Positions 54,109-64,000 of a DNA stretch of 64,000 nucleotides are shown one piece after another (position 1 is the stretch's first letter; the number at the start of each line of letters is the position of its first letter). The position numbers were made by a program, and so were the translations under genes. Source of the DNA: Pseudozyma flocculosa PF-1 (Eukaryota > Basidiomycota > Ustilaginomycetes > Ustilaginales > Ustilaginaceae); NCBI RefSeq assembly GCF_000417875.1, contig NW_006920874.1, positions 21,137-85,136 of the forward strand. The letters run 5' to 3'. A model generated the notes under the pieces. The model did no database searches, was not told the origin of the DNA, and saw nothing but the letters and a program-made list of their open reading frames with translations.

Positions 54109-55135
54109 GTAAGTTCTCCCCGGGCTTACCAGAGTGCGGCACCCGGAGACGACGGCGGGCCTCTCCAGTCCGGGATTCTGGACACGCACGCCGCCCTCGC
54201 CGATTCTGGGAACTGGACACGGTGGCGGGCCTCGCCGGGACCTTGGGCCTGGACACGCGCACCGCTGGCTGCCTCTTCGGAGGTGGTCATGCCGGCGCGC
54301 CTCGCCAGCGCTCAAGCCTGGACACGCCCGTCGCCCTCGCCAGCCTCTTGGGGTCGGACACGGCGACGAGCCTCGCCAGTTTTCCGGGGCTGGACACGCA
54401 CGCTGCCCTCGCCGACTCGAGGACTGGACACGGTGGCGGGACTCGCCAGGAGACCTTGGGGCCCGGACACGTGCGCCGCCCTGGCTGCCCCTTTCGCGGT
54501 GGTCACGCCGGCGTGCCTCGCCGGACCTCAAGCCTGGCCACGCCCGTCGCACTCTTCAGATCCCTCGAGTCGGACACGGCAGCGTGCCTCGCCAGTCCTC
54601 CTGGGCTGGACACGCCCGTCGTTTTCGCCGGCTCCCGTGCGACCTATACTGACAATATCAAGGGGGCCCCTTTTTTTATCCTGGATGGCGGATTTCTGTC
54701 ATCCAGCACGACAGGACACCTACCGATTGGCAGCAAGTCCGAGTCCACATTTGTAAGTTCTCCCCGGGCTTGCCAGAGTGCGGCACACGACTCGACGGCG
54801 GGCCTCGCCAGTTCGGGCCTGGACACGCCCATTGCCCTCGCCAGCTCCTATGAGTTGGACACGGCAGTGAGCGTGGCCAGGCCCGGTTCTCAAGCCTGGA
54901 CACGCCCGTCGCCCTCGCCAGCTCGGTTGAGTCGGACACGGCAGCGTGCCTCGCCAGGCCGAGAATAGGGCCTGGACACTCACGCTGCCCTCGCTGGCTC
55001 AATGACTGGACACGGCGGCGGGCCTCGCCAGACCTCGGGACCTGGACACGCCCGCCATCTTGACGTCTCCCGTGCGACCTATACTGACAATATCAAGGGG
55101 GCCTTTACTTTGGATGTCGGATTTCCGTCATCCAG
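54109..55135 (+). repeat. E3 tail: two tandem exon-intron units with minisatellite
   Basis: Two introns in tandem after the stop codon: 54109-54706 (598 bases) and 54753-55135 (383 bases). Both start GTAAGTTCTCCCCGGGCTT, share a TACTGACAATATCAAGG branch region, and end TCATCCAG. The exon between them is 46 bases (54707-54752). Each intron is expanded inside by an imperfect minisatellite of about 25-30 bases around CTGGACACGCCCGTCGCCCTCGCC-type units (more copies in the first). The unit is present once more after E4 (58847). Confidence 0.7.
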
Positions 55136-57436
55136 CACAAACAGGATTTCAGCCGCGCAGCAGCAAGTCCGAGCGCCCGAGCCTCACCTGGTCTTCTATC
55201 TGAAGTCGACCGCGTGTAGAAGCAACAGGCGCTATGCCGAAGCAGGTCTTTCCAAGGCCCTTTGCTCGCACGCGAGAAGGAGTCTCGCGGCGATCACACA
55301 GATCCCGCCGGGTGCTGGGCAAAAAGCGCCTGCAGCCTCGTAGCATCACGGTGGCCGGAGCCGCGTAGTGTCGTAGCCTTGTCGCACGCCGGGACCCCCG
55401 TCGTGGCAAATGTTCCGCTAGTCTGAAATGACAGAATGTCTCCGCTCTCGCCTGGCCGTTGAATCTACCTCTATCGCTGCACCCGTGTGACTGCTTGGAC
55501 GGATGGTTGCGTGTTTTGAGAAAACATACAAGGCGGCTCGGGAAGAGGGGACACGGCCGTGTCTGCTCGGACCCAGCCGTGTCCCAGCCGAGTGGATGCG
55601 ACGTCGTTCTATGTTGCCCAAGTACGAGGCTGGGATACAGGGGGATTCCATCAGCATCGAGTAGAACTGCCTTGTACACGCTTGTTCGGCCCGGTAGGCA
55701 GAGGGAGCATGCCTTTCATCGACCCAGCGAGCAGCAGAGAGGTCGAGCAGTTCTCGATGAGGGCGCGAGGCGAGGCCTACAGCGTTGGGTAGCAGCACCC
55801 ATCGAACACGAGAAGCGCCTTGGCCATGCTAAGATGGGCTTGCAGCCCTCCCAGCTTGACACTCGAGGAGCGAGTAGCAGTAGCGTCGGGGTGGCGGATG
55901 TGCCGCCTGGGCAATGTCATCGAACGTAGACCAGGATCCCGGCCCCGAAGACACTATCGCTGCCTCGGTGGCCCTGCTCGGCGACGGTGTGGCTGGGGCG
56001 GTGCGCACTGCGGATCCGTTGTGGACCTGCAATCTTGGCACTCACGTGCGATGCAGTACTCGTCCTGACCTGTCTCGTCCTCCTGGCGAGCGACGATGAA
56101 GGCCTCCGTCGTCGGGCCAGCGGGTAGATCCTCGCTGGTACCGTCGAGGCAAGACTGTGAGACGGCCACGAGCGGAAGAAGGCGTACTTCGAGCGTGCTT
56201 GGCTGCTTGCAACCCTCGATGTGATTGCCGATTACCAAGGAGAGTAGCTGCTAGCCTTACGCCTGTGAGGTGCTCCCTGAAACCTGGGATAATGCAGCCA
56301 GACCGAAGCTACGCCCAGCCTGCAGCGGCCGTTGCACATATGCGTGGGACCCATTGGCCTGCCATGTGGCAGGCGGCTACGCCGGCTGAACCGGCAGAGG
56401 GCGCGTGTGCATGCAGCCGTGCATTTGCCTGTGCGCGTCCTGCCCAGCCCCAGACTTCCTTCCAGAGCAGAGTAGTAGTAGTAGTCCTAGCCTGCTCGCC
56501 GCGCCTCTATCCCCTCCGGCGTCTGCAAGTAGCTGCCGACGATCAGCTTGCGGTGTACCCCTGTCCCTGCTTCCCACGCTGCCTCGAAGAAGCGTCCACA
56601 TGGTTCGTAGGGGCGCGCGCAAACTGAACCCTCCCTCAGCGTCGTATGACTCGGAGCGGGCATGGTGCGAAGACGTGGCGTGGCTGTGCTGCCTCCTCGT
56701 CCTCGTTCGCACGACGATCGTGGCTTATCCTCTGCAGGAACGGCTGCAGCCAACGATGGGCGCAAGCTAGAGGCAAAGCCCGGCAAGCCTCTCCGCCATG
56801 TGAAAGGCAGCCTCTGCCAGGGTGTCGTGGACCAGCCAGGTGCGGGCGTGAGAATCACACGCAGCGTTGGGACGTCGCAGCCTCGAGGCGCAGCAGCATG
56901 GTTGCATTGCGCTCGGCCTTGCGGCTGCCAGTTTTAGAGTTGGGTTCAAGATGGGTGCATCGCCGCGAAGCCACCCAGTAGTGTGTGCAGATGCCTGTGC
57001 ACTGAGCTTCACGTTACTGCTCCGGAGATCCAAAATCTGGCCAGGTCTGGATGCTGCTACAGCATTGCTCAGCCGGCTCTTGGACCCGGATGGGCATGGG
57101 TGTACGAGCAGCCACAAACGGTGTCTGCGTCCTAAGCATGTGGTCCACGATGCCACGGTATTTGCAGCTATGGCTTGCAGCTGAATTGCACAGCGGCTAC
57201 TTTCGCCGTCGAGGACGGTGCTGACGTGGAAGCCAGCTCGTAGCTACCGTCCCCCTGGGAAGCTGAAGCAGAGCCAGAGGCATCCCGCCTAAGGCGCCTC
57301 ATGGACAGCAATGGACAGCGACGTCTTGCACCGGGCCACTGCAGTGCAATCTCGTGCTCTCCACGTAGCAGAGAGCAGTCAGTGTACCGAGCTTGAGATC
57401 CCCTCTCTACGGCCTCGAGATGGGAACGGAAACGGG
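55136..57436. other. Gene-poor DNA between E3 and E4
   Basis: No supported gene. The E4 upstream segment at 57190-57240 (CAGCGGCTAC, TTTCG, TGACGTGG at 57222-57229, GAAGCCAGC) closely matches the E3 upstream segment at 53103-53145. Confidence 0.4.
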
Positions 57437-57444
57437 TTAAAAGG
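57437..57444 (+). promoter_or_regulatory. E4 core promoter motif TTAAAAGG
   Basis: TTAAAAGG, then CCCCTCATCTTTCTTTCC-type pyrimidine leader and a leader intron (57579-57695, donor GTAAGC, acceptor AACAG). Confidence 0.6.
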
Positions 57445-57735
57445 TGCGATTTTGACCTCCCCTCATCTTTCTTTCCATCATCCCTCATCTGCTCTTTCCT
57501 CTCGACGCCACAGCCCCCTCTTCTCTACTCACTCCTCCCTCTACCAAGCGTGCCTTATCCTCTCCTTCGTCCAGGCCGGTAAGCCTTGCACTTTCCCCTG
57601 GCCCCTTCCCCTGCCGCTTTTGCTTACCTCGGCGAGTGCTGACCTGCTCTTCTTCGCCGCCGCTGGTCCCCCCCTTCCGCTGCTCTGATCAACAGGTTCA
57701 GCCCTCCAGATCCCTGCGCTAGACGACACGAAACA

Positions 57736-58835
57736 ATGGGACGAGCCAAGGAGGAACGCGCACGCCTTCGCCACATGAAAAAACTCCTCCGCCGCTACGA
57801 CGTCGATATCATCCGAGACATGACGACCTCGACCTCCCGTATTAAAATCAGGTCGAAGCTCAAAACGAAAGAAAAACTGGCTCGGTCCGCCCGCCGAAGC
57901 GCTTCCGAGGCCGGTCCCAGCCACAGCGCCCCCAGGAACGCCGACAGGAACGCCGACAGGAACGCCGACACTGCCACACACTCAGCTGCCGACGATAACA
58001 CTCGCGCGAACGCAAGCAGCACCACCGACACCAACCATGCGCCTGCGCCCGAGCGCTACCCGAACGCTGCGTCCGACTTCGCGAGGATCCTCGAGCTCGC
58101 TGCGCGCACCTCGGACACGGCCGCCTGCGTCGAGATCTTCCTGCGCACCTGCGCTATGGCCGTCCGGGCCTGGTCAAGCTGGACTTCGTCGCGCAAGGCC
58201 AAGAGGGCAGCCGCGGAGGCCGAGAAGAGCAAGAACGAGCGCACGGCCGAGTCTGATGGCCAGCGCGACGCCGCGGGATCTAGCAAGGAAGCCGAGCGCC
58301 CGACCGAGCAGCCCCAGGACGACGACGAGCGTACCGACGCAGCGCCCAAGCCCAGCAGCAGCGAGGCGGCCACCCAGGAGGCCGAGGCCAAGCCCAAAGA
58401 CGCTGCCGAGACCGCCGCGTCTATCCCGGACGACCCCGGGGTCAAGAGCGAGCACGACGACGAGGACAGCGGTCCGGCGGATACCGAGGTGAGTTCGCTC
58501 ACTAGCGCAGTTGTGAGGGAGGGGCGTTCTTTGATCGCCCCCCTGGAGAGGGTTCCTCTTGAGCGGCCGCCGGCCCCCCGCTTGGAGGTCTTCGGACACT
58601 CCAAGTGCGCTCGGCACGTCGAGCCAACCAGGTTCAGCAGAGCGGGTTTCTTTGCGATGACACGTGCACTGGTCATGCTAACAAAATAAACACTCTTTTC
58701 GGCTGGCTGTTTGGCTCGCTGATCCGCTTGACGGTACGTTTGTCCGTCGAGCAGCAGCAGCACCCCTCGCAGGCTTCTACGTACTCGGCCTCGGCCGTTG
58801 CCCTTGTCTCCAACATCGAGCCCGCCGCGGCCTAG
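57736..58835 (+). CDS. E4: Ala/Glu-rich charged protein of the same gene family
   Basis: First ATG after the leader intron. Exon 57736-58488 is joined to 58755-58835 by an intron with a GTGAGT donor after Glu251, a CTAACAAAATAAAC branch region (58677-58690) like those in E2, and an acceptor in GAGCAG before CAGCAG. The protein has 277 residues; without splicing it ends at 58689. The N-terminus is basic (KEERARLRHMKKLLRRYDVD). A NADR repeat follows (three copies, residues 74-85), then a probable helical domain (FARILELAARTSDTAACVEI to MAVRAWSSW) and a long Ala/Glu/Lys-rich disordered stretch. It lacks the zinc module. After the stop, a GTAAGT donor opens one tail intron like those of E3. Function unknown. 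Confidence 0.6.
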
Positions 58836-61340
58836 ATCCATCCATTGTAAGTCTCCTCGGCCTTGCCAAGGTGCGGCACCCCACCACGGCACAGCGCGCC
58901 TCACCACTCTCCGGGGCCAGATCACAGCCGTGTACCGCCTGTACTGACGTTTGCTTTGGACGTCGGGCCTCCGCCACGAAGATACCCACAGGCAATACGA
59001 GAACCCATCGGCCGGCAAGCTACCGGCTGCACCGACGACAAAGGACCACACGTCCCCCGTTTCGGCATCGCTCCAACAAGACGTTCGTCACACCCGGCGG
59101 TTCGCCCGGCCGGATGCGGGTACATGGGACCTGCGCGTCGCCGGCCGCCCTTTGGCCAGGGCCCACCTCGGGCAGCGTTCGGCGGGACGACTCGCAGTCA
59201 CTGGGTCGTCGAGGCCCATTACCCTGATCCCCTAGTCTAGAGCACCGATCCCTTCGTATCTTGACCCAGCGAGCCGATCCGGAACATCTCGGGTGGCCTA
59301 TCGAGCTCGGCCGCAGTCCCGTAGAAATTCAAGCTCTTCGTCGTCGGCTGCCGGAACCGGGCTGTGTGTAGTGCAGGGCAGCGACCGAGCTGGCCTCACA
59401 GCGTCTGCGCTCGGGCCTTTCTGCCTGCGCTGCAGTCAGCCTGGCGTAGCGGCATGCAGGCAGAGGGCGCGGGCGTCTGGACACGGTTTCTGCCTCTCTT
59501 TGGCTGACCCTCGTTCTTGCTCCTACCCACCGGCCCACCACCTCCGTAGCCGCACCGGTATTCGCCGTTGTCCGTCGCCGCCGCTCTCGCATGCTTCCCA
59601 CTTCTGCCTCGGCCCCGTCGCCCTCATCAGATTACCGCCCGGCAGCCAATCCACCGCCCAGCCGCTCTCGCTCAACGGCCGTCTCGCGCTGGCAGCCTCG
59701 GGAGACGAACCGAGCCATCCGCATACCAGCCGTCGACACCCTGCTCAACAGCGTGCGCTCGAGATTGCCTGGCATCCTCGAAACTGGCCATACCACCCCC
59801 GCAACACCATCCCTGCATCGTTCAGCGTTCCCTTTTGCCTTGCCCCGGCCGCCAAGCTCAGCCGCCGCGCCGCTTTCCCGCCCACCGCCCTTCCAATCGA
59901 CGGAAGCGTTGGAGAGCTCTCTCCTACGTCCCCGGCGGTGGACGGCGTCGACTCGCCCTTGCGCTCCCTCGTCTCGGCTTCCGCTCCCTTTTCCGCTCCC
60001 CTGTCCGCTCCCATGCCCGCTTCCTGCCCTGCTGTTATCGCATCAACCGCATCGGCGGCGGCCTCGACAAGACCCACAACATCAACGTGGCGAGCCGCTT
60101 CGCCACCGACCCTGCTGCTCCGCCCGAGATGAGTCCTGCTGACCCTCCGCTTGCTCTCCTTGCCTCTCTCTCTTCGCCCTTCAGCCTCGCCTCTACCTTC
60201 CCCTCCCTACACCACCGTAGCAGCAGGCCCAAACTTGTCAGCAACGGCCGTGGGTTCATTCCGTGAGCACTGTTACCTGCCTGCCGGCGCACCTGCTGTG
60301 CCATTAACCGCTGTCCCGACTGACGCCTACTGCTCCGTTCCTCTTTCCTCTCCAAATCCCCTGCTGCCAATGCTGCGGCCACTCTCGCAGTGCCCTGCAT
60401 TTGCCCTTGTCCTCGCCATCAACCTGCCGACCCGCTCTGCTTCGCCTAGTCTCGCCGCGCCGTGCCACCTCGCCCTGCCACCTCTCCTTCCCACTTGTCT
60501 TGCCTTGCCGACTCGCCTACGTCCCGTCTTTGGTCCGATCCGCCATCTGTCCGAACGACGACTCAGGAGGGCTGCACCGGCTCTTCTCATCTTGGCGTGG
60601 TACCGGTATGAATGTCGCACTAACTACCGCCTTCGCCGCTCGATCCTTCTTGCCCTGCCCTTCCCTACCCTACGCGCACGCCGGGTTCAGCAGATGCACC
60701 TGTGCGTTCCGACGGCACGAACCGGCCGAAGCACACCTTCGGCTCGTCGGCCGGGGCATGAGATGATGACAGCGTGTGCTTAGGCGGTGTACAGTACGCT
60801 ACAAGCAACGGCGGTCCGATCCCAGCAGCCCGTGTACAGGACAGAGCAGGAGCGTGCTGAAGCGTCCTCAAGAAGATAGTATCGCATGTCTGGCCATGAG
60901 CAGCGGTAGGGCGTAGACGCGACCAGGATGGGATGGGGCGAAGCGCCTGACTTTCGGGGCAGGATGATCCGAGTCGTCGCCTGGCCTGGCTTGGACTGGC
61001 CATGCTGCGAGACCCAAGGCGAGGCGAGGCAAGGTGCGACACGAGCCCACGGCATGGCAGGTCCACGCATGTATGGCTTCCGACGGTGCGACGACGATGT
61101 CGGGACCTCGGTCTCAGCCCCCACGATGCAGCCCTCGACGACCGCGCCAACCCCAGAGAGACAGGAGAGGAAGATGCGATGGGCAGGCTGGGCAGATCCG
61201 ACCTTCTGCCAACTGGCATCCGTAGGGCAGCGCGGCGCGTCGGGCACGGTACGTGCGTACGCGTTCGTCGTCGAGCGGCTGGCCACGGCTGGCTGGCGGG
61301 CGCTCTGCGAGAGTGGACACGACTGCACCCGAGGAGCTCA
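58836..61340. other. E4 tail intron and unassigned DNA
   Basis: A single tail intron starts GTAAGTCTCCTCGGCCTTGCC at 58847 and seems to end near 58980, homologous to the E3 units. From 59 to 61.3 kb there are many overlapping GC-rich open frames (for example 59293-60132) without recognisable domains; part may belong to the decayed transposon on the right. Confidence 0.4.
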
Positions 61341-62655
61341 GCGTTTGCACCTGCGGCGCTGAGCTTGCCGATCCCCGTTCTGGCCAACCGTTGAAGCTCT
61401 TCATCTTTAGCTCGCCATCTGCCTGGCTTCGCAGCCTTGTCGAGACCAATCCAAGCTTTGTTGACCTCCCGAACGATTGGCGCCAGCGCACGCCTCGGTG
61501 CGGCCGCATCGACGACGTGTACGACAGCGCAGCATGGATCACTCGTACAGCCGGGCGCCGCTTCGTGGTTCACGATCTGTCTGTGCGGGTGACGCCCAAG
61601 ATCGATCGGTCTCAGCCATAGAAGAGCGGACAGACATGTAGTGTCGGCGCCATCGTCCTTCGGATTGACAACCTGCCCTCGCGGCTGCGCAACAAGATGT
61701 TGCACAGCCTCCTCGTTGGGCTACCCCTGGCTCCAGAGCGCCGCGTCATCTCCAGCACCTCATCGATCCGATAGTCGACGACCTACTCCTGCTCCACCGC
61801 GGCGTCTCAGTTCGACCTGGCGGCTGCGAAGTGGCTCGTGTCCTCCGCGCCGAGATCAACCTGTTCTGCGGTGACCGCCCTGCTCGCGGCAAGGTGTGCA
61901 GATTCCCCAGCCATGCCTCGGGCGGCTGTTTCTGCCCCTATTGTACGCTACGGCGCGATGAGATCAACGCCGCCGCCAAAGGCGCACCCCCGGAGTCCAG
62001 CGCAGCACCGACACCACAGCAAACAGGCCGAGGAGCGATCCAACAATCAGACCGCTGACCGATGCCAGGTCCAGCTTACCGGCGCCGACTACACGCCGCT
62101 GCATACGCTGCCTTACTGGTCGTTAGTGGAGCGAGCGCCGGTCGACGGGATGCATGCTGTCTTGCCCGGCATCATCAGACACCGAGCGAGCGTTCCTCGA
62201 GCGCCGAGACAGAGGCGAACATGGCTGCGGCACGGCAAGCGACGCCGTCGTCGAGGCATTCGCACGTAGCCCGCTCTTCACGATGAAGAAGGTGGACGCC
62301 ACCACCTTCGCTTCTACTCTTGTCAGCTTCGCACCGCTTTGCCCTCCGGAACCAATCCTGTTCGACATTCGACGCCACGGAGGGCCAGCACGTTCTGCTC
62401 GACAGCATGGTAACATTCCATGCCTACGTCGACCTTTGCGACTCGGTCCTCAACTCAGCGGAGTCTCGAAGGGCAGCCAGACGAGCCGACATCGAGGACT
62501 CCATCCTGGCAAAGTCGCCCTGCAGCGTCGCGAGCGACGTCGGGTGGGCCCTCAGACGAGCGAGAAAGGGCATCATGGTCGGGCTGCCTGATGCAGAGCT
62601 GGATGAAGCCGTCCGTACTCGCGCTGCCTTAGCCGACCGCCGTCGACGCTGCTAG
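61341..62655 (+). pseudogene. Decayed Tnp2-type (CACTA/EnSpm) transposase
   Basis: Fragments in changing frames follow the order of a basidiomycete Tnp2 transposase. PLKLFIFSSPSAWLRSLVET and RCGRIDDVYDSAAW (61391-61537) match the segment before the catalytic domain. IVLRIDNLPSRLRNKMLHSL and LLVGLPLAPERR (61654-61743) match the NLPPELR...LVGxIPGP motif. INLFCGDRPARGKVCRFPSH with CFCPYCTLRR (61855-61950) matches the GKVCGF and zinc segment. LPYWSLVERAPVDGMHAVLP (62108-62167) matches the PYWDPVxxxxxDPMHN motif with one Asp lost. Stops and shifts make it dead. Terminal repeats were not found. Confidence 0.6.
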
Positions 62656-63589
62656 TCAACTGGACTTAAACGCTCGTGGCGAAGACCTTGAGCACTTGCT
62701 TGAACTCGCCGATGGTTCCCTCTGCAGTGCCCTGCAGGTTGATTTCGCTATCGGCTGACTTACTGGACGACGTTGAGAGTGATCTGAACGCCGGCGGGCG
62801 CTTGACGCTAGTACCACGACCATCGACAGGAGCGCCGCTACCGGTACCAGCCGGCCGACCGCCGCCAGAAGGTGTACCGCACCCGGCAGGACGGCTGTTG
62901 GTAGGAGCGCCGTGGTCGTGCGCCTTCAAGCTGTGAATCGGCATGATCTTTGTCTCGTCGTTGTGTGTTTTGACCAGAACCGGAGGCAGGAGGCGCGGCA
63001 CAGGCGGCTGCTCGAACACGAGGGCGGCCTCGGTCCAGCCGAGGCAGGGTGTGCTCGCCTCGGTAGCGCATCGGCCCGCTCGCTCGCCGTCCGAATTTCC
63101 AAACTGATGCCGAACTCACCAAGACGGCTCCGTCAGCCTCGGGACATCGCCCCGTTCCGCCGTTGGACCGGCCCGCTGCCGCGATCGCTGCTTGTTTGTT
63201 GGTCCTTTGCCGATGCTGACGATCCTCGAGCGCACGACGATCCTCGAGCGCATCTAGGCCTCACTGCGCTAACAACCACCTCGTCCGATGGTCCAGCAGC
63301 GCCACTTCCTGTAGCCAGAACTCGGGGTTGCTGAATCCCAGCTCAGTCGAAATGGTCTTTTCCTAGAAGTCATGCATAGAATACAATAGTACGTGAGATT
63401 GCTAGAGTGCGTGAGGGAAAGTTGCGATTGAAGAGACGGTCAAGTCATGTGTACATATGGGTATGGTGAGGGGAATCCGTGACGGGGACAGAGAGGCGTG
63501 ACGGGGAACAGTGCTAGGGAACGGAACGAGGGAGAATAGGCGAAGCAGGGAAATGAGGGTCCGCTCCAAGGGGCCTCGGTGCCGTTGCT
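62656..63589. other. Unassigned DNA right of the transposase and E5 3' region
   Basis: A minus-strand frame (63019-62666) reads KTHNDETKIMPIHSLKAHDH and ends EFKQVLKVFATSV; it is plausible protein-like sequence but not recognised. Bases 63230-63260 repeat GATCCTCGAGCGCA twice. From about 63350 to 63589 lies the presumed 3' untranslated region of the minus-strand E5 gene. Confidence 0.3.
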
Positions 63590-63851
63590 CTAAGGGGCGG
63601 CGGCAGCGGCGGCGGCGGCCGGGCGGTTGTCCTGTTGCTGCGGCGAAGGAAGAAAAGGGAGAAGGTATGTTTTTTGTCAGATGAGGGTGCACCGTCAGAG
63701 AGCTCTCTGATCGCGCTGTGCGCCCGTAGCAGCCGAAAAGACCGCTGGGGGAAGCTCGGACAGGATCCGAAGCTAAGGTCGTGCTGCCGAAAATCGGTCG
63801 GACCGCGCAACACGCCTTTCTCTGGTGAATCATAGGACTCACGGGTTCAGG

Positions 63852-63886
<35 letters not shown>

Positions 63887-64000
63887 GGTTGTCCTGCTGC
63901 TGCTGCAAAGGGGAGAAGTGGAAGAGGGGGCCTTTTTGTCAGATGAGGGTGCACCGTCAGAGAGCTCTCTGATCGCGCTGTGCGCCCGTAGCAGCCGAAA
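63590..64000 (-). CDS. E5: C-terminal end of a gene with duplicated coding exons (partial)
   Basis: The last two exons of a minus-strand gene that starts beyond the window. Exon 63902-63843 reads QQQDNRT, ten alanines and PEP. The final exon 63637-63590 reads QQDNRP, eight alanines, P and stop. The intron between (63842-63638, 205 bases) has a GTGAGT donor, a CTGACAAAAAAC branch region and a CCGCAG acceptor. An upstream intron from 63903 to beyond the edge repeats the same sequence (identical over about 70 bases, 63676-63750 versus 63929-64000). The exon-intron unit has therefore been duplicated in frame, adding a QQDNR-polyalanine segment. The gene's identity is unknown because its body lies outside the window. 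Confidence 0.6.

Noticed and set aside
59293..60132. 279-residue plus-strand frame
   Set aside because: Starts at GTG, Ser/Pro/Ala low-complexity, overlaps equally long frames; no support.

Overview
The window is GC-rich nuclear DNA of a filamentous or dimorphic basidiomycete. A smut-type fungus (Ustilaginomycotina) is my best guess, but that is an inference. The evidence is short spliceosomal introns with GTGAGT/GTGCGT donors and CTGAC/CTAAC branch points, fungal cell-wall genes, CT-rich leaders, and basidiomycete-type retroelements. No tRNA, rRNA, CRISPR or prokaryotic-type operon was seen. All exon models were made by hand from splice consensus and family similarity. One assembly gap of 280 N lies at 15604-15883.

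Housekeeping block, 0.5-19.5 kb. ROT1 (minus) and a KRE6/SKN1-type glucan synthesis protein (plus) diverge from a 2.2 kb intergenic region. Both act in beta-1,6-glucan synthesis in the secretory pathway, so this is a functional gene pair. Next come PKR1 (plus, V-ATPase assembly factor) and, convergent with it, a five-exon cytoplasmic dynein light intermediate chain (minus). After 5 kb of gene-poor DNA there is a single-exon 657-residue protein of unknown function (17.6-19.5 kb). Two CpG-poor stretches between KRE6 and PKR1 look like decayed, methylation-mutated transposon DNA around an orphan terminal exon.

Accessory block, 19.5-64 kb. This part is rich in mobile DNA. There are fragments of at least three DIRS-type (tyrosine-recombinase) retroelements: 28.9-29.7 kb plus, 36.3-38.8 kb minus and 48.1-49.9 kb plus. 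A decayed Tnp2/CACTA transposase lies at 61.3-62.7 kb, with a possible solo LTR at 19.7-20.5 kb. Between them sit two ordinary-looking genes: a six-exon FAD-dependent aromatic monooxygenase (33.5-35.6 kb) and a small secreted eight-cysteine protein (50.4-51.0 kb, an effector-like candidate).

The most unusual content is a set of four complete genes and one partial gene that share an architecture, here called E1-E5. They lie at 21.0-23.7 kb minus, 42.8-45.5 kb minus, 53.3-55.1 kb plus, 57.4-59.0 kb plus, and 63.6 kb to the window end, minus. E1-E4 have a TTAAAAGG core promoter, an upstream TGACGTGG motif and a leader intron. E1-E3 encode proteins ending in a CCCH-plus-CCHC zinc module like that of the DIRS Gag in this window. 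E1, E2 and E3 carry tandem arrays in which every unit is a small exon plus a complete intron with donor, CTGAC branch point and acceptor. In E5 the repeated exons are coding. This looks like an undescribed, possibly Gag-derived gene or element family that grows by duplicating exon-intron units in its untranslated or C-terminal parts.
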